This document shows positions 21,774 to 30,077 of a stretch of 35,146 bases of DNA, piece by piece. The position numbers and the translations under genes were made by a program. Under the pieces are notes generated by a model. It was not told the origin of the DNA, did not search any database, and saw nothing but the letters and a program-made list of their open reading frames with translations. The stretch is from assembly GCF_018390695.1 (NCBI RefSeq), contig NZ_JAHBGF010000014.1, forward strand, positions 1 to 35,146. The letters run 5' to 3'. The first letter of the stretch is position 1. The number at the start of each line of letters is the position of its first letter. Source of the stretch: Ancylobacter sonchi. Its GTDB lineage: Bacteria > Pseudomonadota > Alphaproteobacteria > Rhizobiales > Xanthobacteraceae.

Positions 21774-23006
21774 TCAACCCTGAAGCTTATACAGCCCGAC
21801 ATCGATGGCGCCAGAGCGGAAGCCGCCCTCGCAATAGCTGAGATAGTATTCCCATAGCCGCTTGAACTCGGCGTCGAAGCCCATCCGCTCGATCGCCGGC
21901 CACGCATCCAGGAACCGGGTACGCCATTCCGCCAGCGTCTGCGCATAGCCGATGCCGAAGTACTGGGTCTCGACCAGTCGCAGCCCGGCGCGGCCGGCTT
22001 CATCGGCGATGTGCGTCTTGGTCGGCAGCATGCCGCCGGGAAAGATGTGACGCTGAATGAAATCGGTCTGCCGCCGATACCCGTCGAAACGATCGTCGGC
22101 GATGGTGATGACCTGCAACACCGCCGAGCCCGCCTGCTTCAGGCTGGCTCTTAGCTTGGCGAAGTAGATCGGCCAATAGGCTTCCCCCACCGCCTCCAGC
22201 ATCTCAATCGATACGATGCGGTCATAGGTTTCGGAAACATCGCGATAATCCTGCAAGCGTAGTTCGGCATTCGCGGTGAGCGCGGCGTCGGCAGCCACCC
22301 GGTCCTGCGCATAAGACAGCTGTTCGCGCGAGAGCGTGATGCCGGTGACATTGGCACCGCTTTGCGCGATTGCCGCGGCCAGTGCGCCCCAGCCGCAGCC
22401 GATCTCCAGCACGCGTTCGCCCGGCTGGGCATCCAGCATGGCAACGATGCGCGCAAGCCGAGCCTCCTGTGCCGCCTCAAGGCCCTGCCCCGGCGCGACG
22501 GCTATGGCGGAGGAGTAGCTCATGCTGCGATCGAGCCAGAGCCGGTAGAAATCATTGCCGAGATCGTAGTGGAACGCGACGTTGCGGCGGCTTCCGGCTT
22601 TCGAGTTGCCCTTCAGCGCATGGCAGAGTCTGTTCCACAGCCGCACCGGCGGCAGGGCCGCGATGCCGGCGGCAAGCTCGGGAATATTCAACGCGGCAAG
22701 CTCGATGAAGACCGGAAGGTCCGGGCTCGACCAATCGCCCGCCACATAGGCTTCCGAGAAAGCGACATCACCGCCGATAATCAGCCGCTGGAGCGCACGC
22801 CAACGATGCAGCACCAGCGTCGCCTCCGGCCCGGGTTCTGGCCCGCGCACGGGCAGGCGGCGGCCATTCGGCGTCACGATGGTGAGGCTTCCGATGGCGA
22901 TGCGGCACAGCAGCCGGGTCAATAAAGCCTCACGGAAGCGCAGAGGCGCGGCCGACGTGTCGATGTCACGGGCAGACTTGGCGAGGCTTTCGGCGTTTAA
23001 GCGCAT
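21774..23006 (-). CDS. cfa: Cyclopropane-fatty-acyl-phospholipid synthase family methyltransferase
   Basis: 410 residues. The N-terminal lipid-binding region (GSLTIVTPNGRRLPVRG, FSEAYVAGDWSSPDLPVFIELA) is followed by the Cfa hallmark NVAFHYDLGNDFYRLWLDRSM. The SAM motif is VLEIGCGWGALAAAIAQ, then YDRIVSIEMLEAVGEAYW, FIQRHIFPGGMLPT and the end YYLSYCEGGFRSGAIDVG. It transfers a methylene or methyl group from SAM to double bonds of membrane phospholipid acyl chains. ATG 23006 is chosen because GAGGAAGG precedes it and it lies 12 bases after the DUF1365 stop; the upstream frame is inside DUF1365. It is the third gene of the operon driven from 25226 and so likely belongs to the RpoE-ChrR response. 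Confidence 0.93.
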   Translation of the reverse strand: MRLNAESLAKSARDIDTSAAPLRFREALLTRLLCRIAIGSLTIVTPNGRRLPVRGPEPGPEATLVLHRWRALQRLIIGGDVAFSEAYVAGDWSSPDLPVFIELAALNIPELAAGIAALPPVRLWNRLCHALKGNSKAGSRRNVAFHYDLGNDFYRLWLDRSMSYSSAIAVAPGQGLEAAQEARLARIVAMLDAQPGERVLEIGCGWGALAAAIAQSGANVTGITLSREQLSYAQDRVAADAALTANAELRLQDYRDVSETYDRIVSIEMLEAVGEAYWPIYFAKLRASLKQAGSAVLQVITIADDRFDGYRRQTDFIQRHIFPGGMLPTKTHIADEAGRAGLRLVETQYFGIGYAQTLAEWRTRFLDAWPAIERMGFDAEFKRLWEYYLSYCEGGFRSGAIDVGLYKLQG

Positions 23007-23017
23007 GCAGCCCTTCC

Positions 23018-23803
23018 TCAGGATCGGCGGGGAGGCGAAACACTGACGGGTGTCTCGGGCGCCGGTGGGCGTGGACGCAGGCTGATGCCCTTGGCCCAGA
23101 TCCACAGCGCTTCCCAATGTATGCCGGCGATGACTTTAAGCGTCAGAAGTGGATGCACTATCAGCGCGCGTGTCAATTGACGGTCGCTGATAGGACGGCG
23201 CTTGGCGGCAAGAACGGCGCTCAAGACTGAACCGGTGGCATCGCTGGCCAGTATGGCGACCCGCAGCGCCTCGGCGGGCGGGTCGACGCGGAAGCTGTAG
23301 GTCAGCTTCATGTCCATGAAGGGCGAAACATAGAAGCACTTTTCCGCCTTTTGGCGCAGCGGCGTCGTCTGGTCCGCCCCGACCGGAATGAGATAGGAAT
23401 GACGCTGGCCGAAAGTGTTGTTCACCTCGTACATCACGGCGAGAAGCGAACCATCCCGCCGGTAGCAGAAATATATGTTCAGCGGATTGAACGCGTAGCC
23501 GAACAGACGCGGCATGGTGAGCAGCCTCACAGCGCCGCCATCGGGCTCCAACCCGGCCGACATCAGCAAATGCTCGATCTGCGCCTTCAGAGCTCCACCC
23601 TTGGAATCTGCATAGTCGCGATCGTAGAAGCTCAGCAAGTTGAAGCGGTTGCGCGAAAACACCTTCAACCGCCGATCCAGTGCGTCGATCTCGTCGAGAT
23701 CGAGCAGCAGCGAGAACAGCCGATATGCCAGCCGGTGGTGGCGCGGCTTGAGCCGTATATGCATCACTGATCCAACATAGAGCGCCGAGGCGGTGTCGCT
23801 CAT
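23018..23803 (-). CDS. DUF1365 family protein
   Basis: A 261-residue protein beginning MSDTASALYVGSVMHIRLKP, then HRLAYRLFSLLLDLDEI, LLTMPRLFGYAFNPLNIYFCY, EVNNTFGQRHSYLIP, KCFYVSPFMDMKLTYSF and a C-terminal IHWEALWIWAKG. All are standard blocks of DUF1365 (COG3496), which is regularly found between a COG2907 oxidoreductase and a Cfa-type enzyme. The start ATG 23803 overlaps the oxidoreductase stop as ATGA. The function is unproven; its constant partners suggest a role in modifying membrane lipid acyl chains. No signal peptide is seen. Confidence 0.93.
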   Translation of the reverse strand: MSDTASALYVGSVMHIRLKPRHHRLAYRLFSLLLDLDEIDALDRRLKVFSRNRFNLLSFYDRDYADSKGGALKAQIEHLLMSAGLEPDGGAVRLLTMPRLFGYAFNPLNIYFCYRRDGSLLAVMYEVNNTFGQRHSYLIPVGADQTTPLRQKAEKCFYVSPFMDMKLTYSFRVDPPAEALRVAILASDATGSVLSAVLAAKRRPISDRQLTRALIVHPLLTLKVIAGIHWEALWIWAKGISLRPRPPAPETPVSVSPPRRS

Positions 23804-25149
23804 GATGCGGTATCCCACATGACGGGCGCCATCTGGCGCGACGGCAGGACGATGCGACCGGACTCGTCAGCAACATCCCACGGTCGCCGGACGCCTCCCA
23901 ACTCCTCGGCAGCGGCGAGCCCCGACTGAAGCCCATCCTCATGAAAACCCGCGCCGAAATAGGCGCCGGCAAACCACACCCCGCCTTCACCCTGCAGCGT
24001 CCACAGCCGCTGCTGCGCCGCCATGGCATCGGCATCGAACACCGGATGATCGTAGGAGGTGCGGTAGGCGACCGTCGCGGGATCGGGCGCTAAGGTGGGG
24101 TTGAGAGTGACGAACAGCGGCTGGTGCTCTGGAATATGCTGCAGTCGATTCATCCAGTAGGTCACGCACAGCCCGGTGTCGCCCCGCTGATCAGCCAGAT
24201 AGTTCCAAGCCGCCCACGCGCCGCGGCGACGGGGCATCAGCCGGGCATCGGTGTGCAGCACCGCATCGTTGCGGCTGTAGCGGAACGCGCCGAGCAGTTT
24301 GGCCTCAGCCTCGTTAGGATGCTCCAGCATGGCGAGCGCCTGATCGGCATGGGTTGCGATCAGAACCCGGTCGAAACGCTGCTCATTGCCGTCCGCATCG
24401 ACCACCACCACGCCATGCGCCACGCGACGCACCGCACGGACCGGCCCGCCCATGACCACGCGACCTCGGAACTCCTCCCGCAACCGCGCCACATAGTTGC
24501 GGCTGCCGCCGGCAACGGTGCGCCAGATCGGCCGCCCAGTCACCTGCAGCAGGCCGTGATTGGCGCAGAACCGGACAAAAGCCGCGGCCGGATAGCGGCC
24601 GACATCGGCGGCTGGCGTCGACCAGATCGCCGCGGCCATCGGATAGAGATGATCATGCCGGAACGCGGCGCCGTAGCGATTACTGTCGAGATAGCTATCG
24701 AGGCTCTGCAGTCCCATCGTGGGCAGGTCGCGCGGGGCGTTGCGATAGAAGCGCATGAGGTCCGCCAGCATCGAGCCGAAGCGCGGCGACAGCAAATTGC
24801 GCGGCTGGACGAACAGTCCGCGCAGATCGGTGCCGGCATATTCCAGCCGCCCGCCATCCAGCGACACGGCAAAGGACATATCCGTCGCACGGGTCGCCAC
24901 ATTCAGCCTGGCGAGCAGCGCCGTGAGATTGGGGTAGGTCGCCTCATTATAGACGATGAAGCCGGTATCGACCGGAACGCCTGCGGCCTCCACCGTGTTG
25001 GAATGACCGCCAAGTCGCCCCTCACCTTCCAACAGCGTAACATCGTGGCGCTCAGACACCAGCCAGGCGGCGGACAGACCTGATATGCCCGCGCCGATGA
25101 CCGCGATGCGCAGGGCGGAGCCGGGCACGAAATCCTGGCGAATGTTCAT
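23800..25149 (-). CDS. FAD-dependent amine-oxidase-like oxidoreductase (COG2907)
   Basis: 449 residues. A dinucleotide-binding motif is at the N-terminus (RIAVIGAGISGLSAAWLVSE), then VTLLEGEGRLGGHSNTVEA and VPVDTGFIVYNEATYPNL, an FAD-contact region FDRVLIATHADQALAML, and a C-terminal GEGGVWFAGAYFGAGFHEDG closing the FAD site. This is the COG2907 family. In Rhodobacter sphaeroides a relative in the RpoE regulon has been reported as the desaturase step (UfaD) in furan fatty acid formation. ATG 25149 is the start; the frame is open beyond it but crosses the promoter. It is the first gene of the minus-strand operon with DUF1365 and cfa, all coupled or nearly so. Confidence 0.93.
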   Translation of the reverse strand: MNIRQDFVPGSALRIAVIGAGISGLSAAWLVSERHDVTLLEGEGRLGGHSNTVEAAGVPVDTGFIVYNEATYPNLTALLARLNVATRATDMSFAVSLDGGRLEYAGTDLRGLFVQPRNLLSPRFGSMLADLMRFYRNAPRDLPTMGLQSLDSYLDSNRYGAAFRHDHLYPMAAAIWSTPAADVGRYPAAAFVRFCANHGLLQVTGRPIWRTVAGGSRNYVARLREEFRGRVVMGGPVRAVRRVAHGVVVVDADGNEQRFDRVLIATHADQALAMLEHPNEAEAKLLGAFRYSRNDAVLHTDARLMPRRRGAWAAWNYLADQRGDTGLCVTYWMNRLQHIPEHQPLFVTLNPTLAPDPATVAYRTSYDHPVFDADAMAAQQRLWTLQGEGGVWFAGAYFGAGFHEDGLQSGLAAAEELGGVRRPWDVADESGRIVLPSRQMAPVMWDTAS

Positions 25150-25197
25150 GACGCGCGTTCTCGGAGCCGGTGGAGTGCGAGGGCGTGGTTGTCTGAT

Positions 25198-25226
25198 ATG
25201 TACGCAGCCGGCTTCCCGATGGATCA
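25198..25226 (-). promoter_or_regulatory. RpoE/ChrR-type promoter, lipid operon
   Basis: On the minus strand TGATCC (25226-25221), 18 bases, TACAT (25202-25198). The -35 and spacing agree with the known R. sphaeroides RpoE (ECF11) promoter, TGATCC-N18-TAAGA. It drives COG2907-DUF1365-cfa. Confidence 0.65.
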
Positions 25227-25239
25227 CGCTTTGGCGCAA

Positions 25240-25268
25240 TGATCCGGCATCTGAACCGGCGCGTAGAA
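25240..25268 (+). promoter_or_regulatory. RpoE/ChrR-type promoter, rpoE autoregulation
   Basis: TGATCC (25240-25245), 18 bases, TAGAA (25264-25268). It is back-to-back with the minus-strand copy 14 bp away. The transcript start near 25275 argues that the rpoE start codon lies further downstream, at GTG 25344. Confidence 0.65.
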
Positions 25269-25343
25269 GGGGTCATGAATGCGTTCCTGGAACCTGCACG
25301 CTCCGAAATCGCCAACACGTCGCCATCGCGACGGGGAGCGCTC

Positions 25344-25922
25344 GTGACACGTTTGATGCAGGACGGTGCTACGCCTGACGGCGGCGAACTGTCGGACCTG
25401 ATCCGCAGGGTCGCCGATGACCAGGACCGGCATGCCTATGCCCGGCTCTACAGCTATTTCGCACCGCGCGTGACGTCTTTCCTGCGCAAGTCCGGCCTGC
25501 CCGCCAACGCCGCGGAAGAGATTGCGCAGGAAGTGATGCTCGTGGTCTGGCGCAAGGCGTCCTATTTCGATCCGGAAAAGGCGGGCGTGGCGACCTGGAT
25601 CTTCACCATTGCCCGCAACCTGCGCATCGACCACTCCCGGCGATCAAGAGTCGCTACCGCTGCCGAAGCCACCCCTGTCGATAATGAGGAGGTCGCGCCG
25701 TCCGGCGAGGTGCTGCTGCTGGTTGCCGAACGCGAGGCCAGTGTGCGCGCTGCGCTTGGCTCGCTCTCGGAAGAACAGGCGGCCATCGTCCGGCTGTCAT
25801 TCTTCAGCGACAAGGCACATTCCGAGATCGCCCAGGAGCTCAGCCTTCCCCTCGGCACAGTGAAATCGCGCGTGCGCCTCGCCCTCGGGCGGCTGCGCAC
25901 GCTGCTGGAGGGCCAATCGTGA
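25344..25922 (+). CDS. rpoE: RpoE-type ECF sigma factor (ECF11)
   Basis: 192 residues from GTG 25344, preceded by GGGGAGCG at 25333; ATG 25275 is possible but sits at the predicted transcription start. Region 2 shows YARLYSYFAPRVTSFLRKSG, AEEIAQEVMLVVWRKASYFD and TWIFTIARNLRIDHSRR. Region 4 shows LSEEQAAIVRLSFFSDKAHSE followed by LPLGTVKSRVRLALGRLR. This is the group of R. sphaeroides RpoE, held inactive by ChrR and released by singlet oxygen. It overlaps chrR by GTGA and has its own target promoter upstream, so it is expected to autoregulate and to drive the divergent lipid operon and DUF2177. Confidence 0.93.
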   Translation: MTRLMQDGATPDGGELSDLIRRVADDQDRHAYARLYSYFAPRVTSFLRKSGLPANAAEEIAQEVMLVVWRKASYFDPEKAGVATWIFTIARNLRIDHSRRSRVATAAEATPVDNEEVAPSGEVLLLVAEREASVRAALGSLSEEQAAIVRLSFFSDKAHSEIAQELSLPLGTVKSRVRLALGRLRTLLEGQS

Positions 25923-26596
25923 CAATCCATCATCACGCGACCGATGAGACGCTCATGCGCTATGCCGCTGGGCAGTTGCCGGCCGCACCAGCCCGGGTGA
26001 TCGACGTGCATCTCTCCGGTTGCCCGGCCTGCCGCGCCCGCGTCGAGCAGTTCGAGGCATTGGGCGGTGCTCTGCTGGAGCAGATCGAGCCGGCGGCGAT
26101 GTCGCCCGGCGCCTTCGCCGCCGTGCTGCGTGCCATCGATGCGACGGACGAGAAAATCACGAAGACCGTGTCGTCTCTCAGCTCCGTGGGCTGCGCCCGC
26201 GCGCCGGCGATGTTGCCAGGGGGGATCGGGCTGCCCGAAGCCCTGCGCGACTGCGAGATGGGACCCTGGCGGTGGATCGGCATCGGCGTGCGCGCAAGTG
26301 TCATCACCCTGCCGGAGGATTCCGAGGCGCGGTTGATGCTTCTGCGCGTCGGCGCCGGCCGCAAGCTACCGGAGCACGGCCATTTCGGCACCGAGTTCAC
26401 GCAGGTGCTGGTCGGGTCGTTCGCGGATGAATTCGGGCGCTACATGCCCGGCGATCTCAGCGAGATGGGCCACGAGATCGAGCACCAGCCCATTGTCGAT
26501 CAGGAATGCGAGTGCATCTGCCTCGCCGCGCTGGACGGCGGCATGCGGCTCACCGGCTTCTTCGGTCGGTTGATCCAGCCCTTCGTCAAACTGTGA
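25919..26596 (+). CDS. chrR: ChrR-type zinc anti-sigma factor with cupin domain
   Basis: 225 residues from a GTG overlapping the rpoE stop. The N-terminal anti-sigma domain carries the zinc ligands His6, His31, Cys35 and Cys38 (HLSGCPACRARV) at exactly the positions of R. sphaeroides ChrR. The C-terminal cupin has His153, His155 and Glu159 (EHGHFGTEF) and His189, a constant +12 offset from the known ChrR cupin ligands. In the model system the first domain binds and inhibits RpoE, and the cupin domain is needed for the response to singlet oxygen. A conserved end GMRLTGFFGRLIQPFV is present. All key residues are intact, so a working sensor is expected. Confidence 0.95.
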   Translation: MTIHHHATDETLMRYAAGQLPAAPARVIDVHLSGCPACRARVEQFEALGGALLEQIEPAAMSPGAFAAVLRAIDATDEKITKTVSSLSSVGCARAPAMLPGGIGLPEALRDCEMGPWRWIGIGVRASVITLPEDSEARLMLLRVGAGRKLPEHGHFGTEFTQVLVGSFADEFGRYMPGDLSEMGHEIEHQPIVDQECECICLAALDGGMRLTGFFGRLIQPFVKL

Positions 26597-26604
26597 GAAA
26601 AGGC

Positions 26605-27474
26605 ATGCGCGAGGCTTTGCTCATCGCGCTCGCCTTTCTCGCCACCGGCGCGGGCGCCGCCGCCTTCGCGCCGGCCGCCATCCTCAACGCGCTGTCGCGG
26701 CTCGAGCCGGTGTGTGTCGTGACCGACCAGAACTATGCAGAGGGTGATCGGCACGGCGTGGACATCTACGCGCCGGAAGGCGCCTCGGGATTGCCCGTGG
26801 TCGTGCTCTTCTACGGTGGCGGGTGGGAAGAAGGCGACCGCGCGCAGTACCGCTTCGTCGGCACAGCGCTGGCGAGCCGAGGCATCGTCACCGTGATTCC
26901 CGACTACCGCGTCTATCCGCAAGTGCGGTTCTCGGCCTTTCCGAAAGACGCGACTCGGGCGGTGCAGTGGGCGCATGCTGCCGAGTTCGGCGGCGACCCA
27001 TCACGGCTGGTGTTGGCAGGCCATTCCGCCGGTGCGCATATCGCCGCCATGCTGGCCTTCGATCCGCAGTGGCTGGCGGGGGTGGGGCTCGATTCCCGGC
27101 GCGATCTCGCCGGCATGGCGGGATGCGCCGGCCCCTATGCTTTCCTGCCGCTGCACAGCCCCCCATTGATGGAGATCTTCGGCCCCGAACCGAGGCGCCC
27201 GCTCAGCCAGCCGATCAATTTCGTGGTCGGCGGCGAAACACCGGTCTTTGTCGCCACCGGCACGGCGGACACATCGGTCGATCCGGGCAATACTATGCGC
27301 CTTGCCGCCCGCATCCGCGCCCATTGCGGCAGCGTCGATACGAGAGCTTACGAGAAGCTAAGCCACCGCAGCATCATCGGCGCCGTCTCCCGACCGCTGC
27401 GCTGGCTCGCCCCAGTGCTCGACGACACGGCGGAACTCGTCCATCGCGTCACCCGAAAGGGGGACGCGTCGTGA
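26605..27474 (+). CDS. Alpha/beta hydrolase, exported or membrane-anchored esterase
   Basis: 289 residues from ATG 26605, 8 bases after chrR. The N-terminal MREALLIALAFLATGAGAAAFAP is a signal peptide or anchor. The oxyanion-hole motif VVLFYGGGWEEGDR replaces the usual HGGG of this family. The nucleophile elbow is GHSAGAH, the acid lies near FVATGTADTSVDP and the His near EKLSHRSIIG, giving a complete Ser-Asp-His triad. It resembles carboxylesterases of the BD-FAE/kynurenine-formamidase group. As the third gene of the rpoE operon it probably acts on lipids or peroxidised esters in the envelope, but the substrate is unknown. Confidence 0.88.
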   Translation: MREALLIALAFLATGAGAAAFAPAAILNALSRLEPVCVVTDQNYAEGDRHGVDIYAPEGASGLPVVVLFYGGGWEEGDRAQYRFVGTALASRGIVTVIPDYRVYPQVRFSAFPKDATRAVQWAHAAEFGGDPSRLVLAGHSAGAHIAAMLAFDPQWLAGVGLDSRRDLAGMAGCAGPYAFLPLHSPPLMEIFGPEPRRPLSQPINFVVGGETPVFVATGTADTSVDPGNTMRLAARIRAHCGSVDTRAYEKLSHRSIIGAVSRPLRWLAPVLDDTAELVHRVTRKGDAS

Positions 27475-28280
27475 GCCTCCCGCTCCTTCTCATCATCCTC
27501 GCCGCGACGCTCTCGCTCGCCATTGCGGCGGCATGGCTCGCTGCCGAGCGCAGCGGCAATCATGGCTGGGTCGACACCATCTGGTCGTTCGCCACCGGCA
27601 TCGCCGGCGTTGCTGCCACGCTGATGCCGATCGGCGATGACGCGTGGGCGCCACGGCAGATACTCGTCGCCGCGTTGGTCGCGCTCTGGGCGTCGCGGCT
27701 CGGTGGTCACATCCTGCGGCGGACCCTCGAAGGCCATGACGACCCGCGCTATGCCGACCTGCGCCAGGAATGGGGTTCGGAGGCCTCCCGCCGGCTCTTC
27801 CTGTTCCTGCAAGTTCAGGCATTGGCGGCGTTCACTTTCGTGCTCGCGGTGATGGTGGCCGCGCGTAATCCCGCTCCGCACTGGCGGATCGGCGATGGTC
27901 TCGGCCTTACGCTGCTCCTGGTCGCGCTTGCGGGTGAAGCGTCGGCGGACCGCCAGCTTGCCCGGTTCCGCGCCGACCCCGCAAATCGCGGCCGCATCTG
28001 CGACCAGGGACTATGGGGCATCACCCGCCACCCCAATTATTTCTTCGAATGGCTGGGCTGGCTTGCCTATCCCGCCATCTCCATCGATTTCGCTGGCGCC
28101 TACCCGTGGGGCTTCGTCACGCTGGTCGCGCCGGCGCTCATCTATGTCCTGCTCGTCCACGCATCCGGAATTCCGCCCACGGAGGCGCACATGCTGCGCA
28201 CACGCGGAGACGCATTTCGCGCCTATCAACGGCGGGTCAACGCCTTCTGGCCCGGCCCCCCGAGGCGACAAAGGAGCTAG
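27471..28280 (+). CDS. DUF1295 family membrane protein (steroid 5-alpha-reductase-like)
   Basis: 269 residues beginning at a GTG that overlaps the esterase stop (GTGA). At least six hydrophobic segments are seen: LPLLLIILAATLSLAIAAAW, the region round WSFATGIAGVAATLMP, ILVAALVALWASRLGG, FTFVLAVMVAA, LLLVALAG and FVTLVAPALIYVLLVHASG. The family signature GLWGITRHPNYFFEWLGW and the end YQRRVNAFWPGPP are typical of DUF1295 (COG3752). These proteins share the fold of NADPH-dependent steroid and sterol reductases and are frequent companions of Cfa/COG2907 clusters. A reduction step on a modified acyl chain is a reasonable guess. It is the last intact gene of the operon. Confidence 0.92.
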   Translation: MSLPLLLIILAATLSLAIAAAWLAAERSGNHGWVDTIWSFATGIAGVAATLMPIGDDAWAPRQILVAALVALWASRLGGHILRRTLEGHDDPRYADLRQEWGSEASRRLFLFLQVQALAAFTFVLAVMVAARNPAPHWRIGDGLGLTLLLVALAGEASADRQLARFRADPANRGRICDQGLWGITRHPNYFFEWLGWLAYPAISIDFAGAYPWGFVTLVAPALIYVLLVHASGIPPTEAHMLRTRGDAFRAYQRRVNAFWPGPPRRQRS

Positions 28281-28392
28281 CCCACGGCTTGATTGCGACT
28301 GTCGGCCGCTCGGCCGACCGCTTCCCGCTGCCGGCTGCGTTGACGCGCCCACAGGCCTTTAACTGCTGCCAGGTTCACCACCCTGTTCAGAG

Positions 28393-28674
28393 TCCAAACG
28401 CTTTGCCTCAACCCGGATCGTGGCGATGTCGAACTCCGCGCCAAAGCTCTTTCACATCGAAGTCGTGGAGCGCAGCCGCAACCTGGCCAATATCCCGGTA
28501 GTGACCGCGGACATGAACGTGGTCGAAACCGATGAGCGTTTCGACCGCATCGTCTCAGTGAAGATGGTTGGGCACATGGCCTAGCATTTCGACCATGCTG
28601 ACGAGGACGACTGGATCGTGCGGCATGTCTTTACTGGCGGCATCATGAAGATCGGGGGCTGCTATGGCAGATGA
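28393..28674 (+). pseudogene. Decayed second Cfa-type SAM methyltransferase
   Basis: The frame reads KRFASTRIVAMSNSA, then NLANIPVVTADMNVVETDE and RFDRIVSVKMVGHMA, then an in-frame TAG at 28582-28584, then DEDDWIVRHVFTGGIM and a TGA at 28672. These are, in order, the post-SAM-motif strand (normally AVSNSA), the VVTADMN block, the RFDRIVSVEMFEHM block and the DWMARHFFTGG block of Cfa-like methyltransferases. The SAM-binding glycine motif, the segment between EHM and the Asp-Trp block, and the C-terminus are gone. It lies about 110 bp after DUF1295 on the same strand, so the rpoE operon once ended in a methyltransferase distinct from the intact cfa. Confidence 0.65.
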
Positions 28675-28736
28675 GAGCTCGGTTCGTCGTGAAGAAGGGA
28701 TGGCGCTGGGCGGCCGTGAGGCTGAACGTGGAGGGC

Positions 28737-29150
28737 TCAGCCTTGGCCCGTGCCCACAAGGGCGCGGGTGATCATCATGCCCGCCGTAGCGGACACGGCG
28801 GTGAGCGCCGTTCCCCAGATCAGGTCGGCGACCGTGATCAGCGGCGGCCAGTTGCGCAGCGTGGCGTGATTGGTGAGGTCATAGGTGCCATAGGCGACCA
28901 CACCAAGAAAGGCGCCGAGTGCGATCGCTGTGCTCCAACGGCCGGAGGCCAGCGCCGGCTGTACCGCGAACACGACGATGCCGGCGATATAGAGCAGGTA
29001 AAATAGAATGGCCGGCAGCAGATTGAGCTTGTCGCTCATCAGATCGCCGAGCTGCGGGCGATAGAGCCGGCGCGCCATCAGGCTGAGCCAGACCGTATCG
29101 AAAAGGAGGAACACGATTCCTGTAGAGAGGTAGCTGATCGCAATCCGCAC
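28737..29150 (-). CDS. DUF2177 family membrane protein
   Basis: 137 residues from GTG 29150, chosen because GGGGAG lies 6-11 bases upstream and similarity starts at (M)RIAISYLSTG; the GTG at 29171 would leave almost no leader behind the promoter. Four hydrophobic segments are visible (IAISYLSTGIVFLLFDTVWL; LLPAILFYLLYIAGIVVFA; the region round STAIALGAFLGVVAYGTYDL; LIWGTALTAVSATAGMMI), with the family motif AYGTYDLTNHATLRNWP. DUF2177 proteins are small inner-membrane proteins of unknown function. They commonly sit beside RpoE/ChrR, COG2907 and DUF1365 genes, and here an RpoE-type promoter precedes the gene. Confidence 0.9.
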   Translation of the reverse strand: MRIAISYLSTGIVFLLFDTVWLSLMARRLYRPQLGDLMSDKLNLLPAILFYLLYIAGIVVFAVQPALASGRWSTAIALGAFLGVVAYGTYDLTNHATLRNWPPLITVADLIWGTALTAVSATAGMMITRALVGTGQG

Positions 29151-29184
29151 CGATATCTCCCCAGCCGTCACGAAGCTCTTCGGC

Positions 29185-29213
29185 TAATACGTCTGTGATC
29201 CGCAGTTGGATCA
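29185..29213 (-). promoter_or_regulatory. RpoE/ChrR-type promoter for DUF2177
   Basis: On the minus strand TGATCC (29213-29208), 18 bases, TATTA (29189-29185). It is the third copy of the same motif in this locus, 35 bp before GTG 29150. Confidence 0.65.
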
Positions 29214-29251
29214 GCGGGGGTCCAAGAGACAACAACAATTTGGCCTATGAG

Positions 29252-29277
29252 TGGAGTGCGCCCCTGCGGGTAGACAG
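29252..29277. repeat. IS3 terminal inverted repeat, left
   Basis: Pairs with 30480-30505; the outer 14 bases are identical and the inner part is about half matched, ending in AGACAG against GGACAG. Confidence 0.8.
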
Positions 29278-29279
29278 GA

Positions 29280-30077
29280 TCAGGCTGCGGTTTTGACCGG
29301 GAGCCGGGCGTGTTGATCCTCGAACTGCTGCGGGCTGAGATAGCCGAGCGCGGAATGCAGTCGGCTGGTGTTGTAAACCTGATCGATGAAGCGCGGAAGG
29401 TCGGCAGCGACATCCTCGAAGGTCTCATAGGCCATTGGATAGACAGCCTCGACCTTCAGCGTCTTCATGAAGCTCTCGGCCTTGGCGTTATCATAGGGGT
29501 TGCCGCGGCGCCCCATCGATCCGACGAGACCATGTTCGGCGAGGGCCTGCCGATAGCGTCCAGCCGCGTATTGGGAGCCGCGGTCCGTGTGGTGGATGCA
29601 GCCGGGCGGCGGTCCGCGCTTTTCAATGGCTGTGCGCAGGGCGGCCAGCGTCAGCCGGACGTCGATCGAGCGGCCAATGGCGTAGCCGACGACCTTGCGC
29701 GACCATGCGTCGAGGATAACCGCGACGTAGACGAAGCCGGTGGTGATCGCGACATAGGTGATGTCGGCTACCCAGATCTGGTTCGGCCCATCCGGGATCA
29801 TGTCCTTCGCCAGGTTCGGGAAGATCGGCAGGTCATGATCGCCATCGGTGGTGGCGATATAGCGCCGCCGCTGTCGAGGCTGGAGATCGTGCGCGCGCAT
29901 CAGCCGTCTGATCTTCTTATGATTCACGACGAAACCGCGATGACGCAGGGCCGCCTGCATCCGGCGGTAGCCATAAGTCTCGAAGCTCTCGGAGATCGCC
30001 GCCATCGTCTCGACGAGCGCGGTGTCGTCGATGCTGATGGCCGGCTTGTCGTAGTAGGTCGAGCGCGAAATCCCCAT
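29280..30077 (-). CDS. IS3-family transposase orfB (DDE integrase)
   Basis: 265 residues if started at ATG 30077. It has the HTH_21 region ([36 protein letters not shown]) and the rve integrase core with the DDE triad: Asp in [13 protein letters not shown] sequence, Asp in [12 protein letters not shown], and Glu in [16 protein letters not shown]. It ends with [18 protein letters not shown]. The start ATG overlaps the orfA stop as TGATG. The -1 frame is also open upstream across orfA back to an AAAGGGGG tract (reading [20 protein letters not shown]), so a full-length OrfAB by programmed frameshift is likely, as in other IS3 elements. Confidence 0.92.
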   Translation of the reverse strand: MGISRSTYYDKPAISIDDTALVETMAAISESFETYGYRRMQAALRHRGFVVNHKKIRRLMRAHDLQPRQRRRYIATTDGDHDLPIFPNLAKDMIPDGPNQIWVADITYVAITTGFVYVAVILDAWSRKVVGYAIGRSIDVRLTLAALRTAIEKRGPPPGCIHHTDRGSQYAAGRYRQALAEHGLVGSMGRRGNPYDNAKAESFMKTLKVEAVYPMAYETFEDVAADLPRFIDQVYNTSRLHSALGYLSPQQFEDQHARLPVKTAA

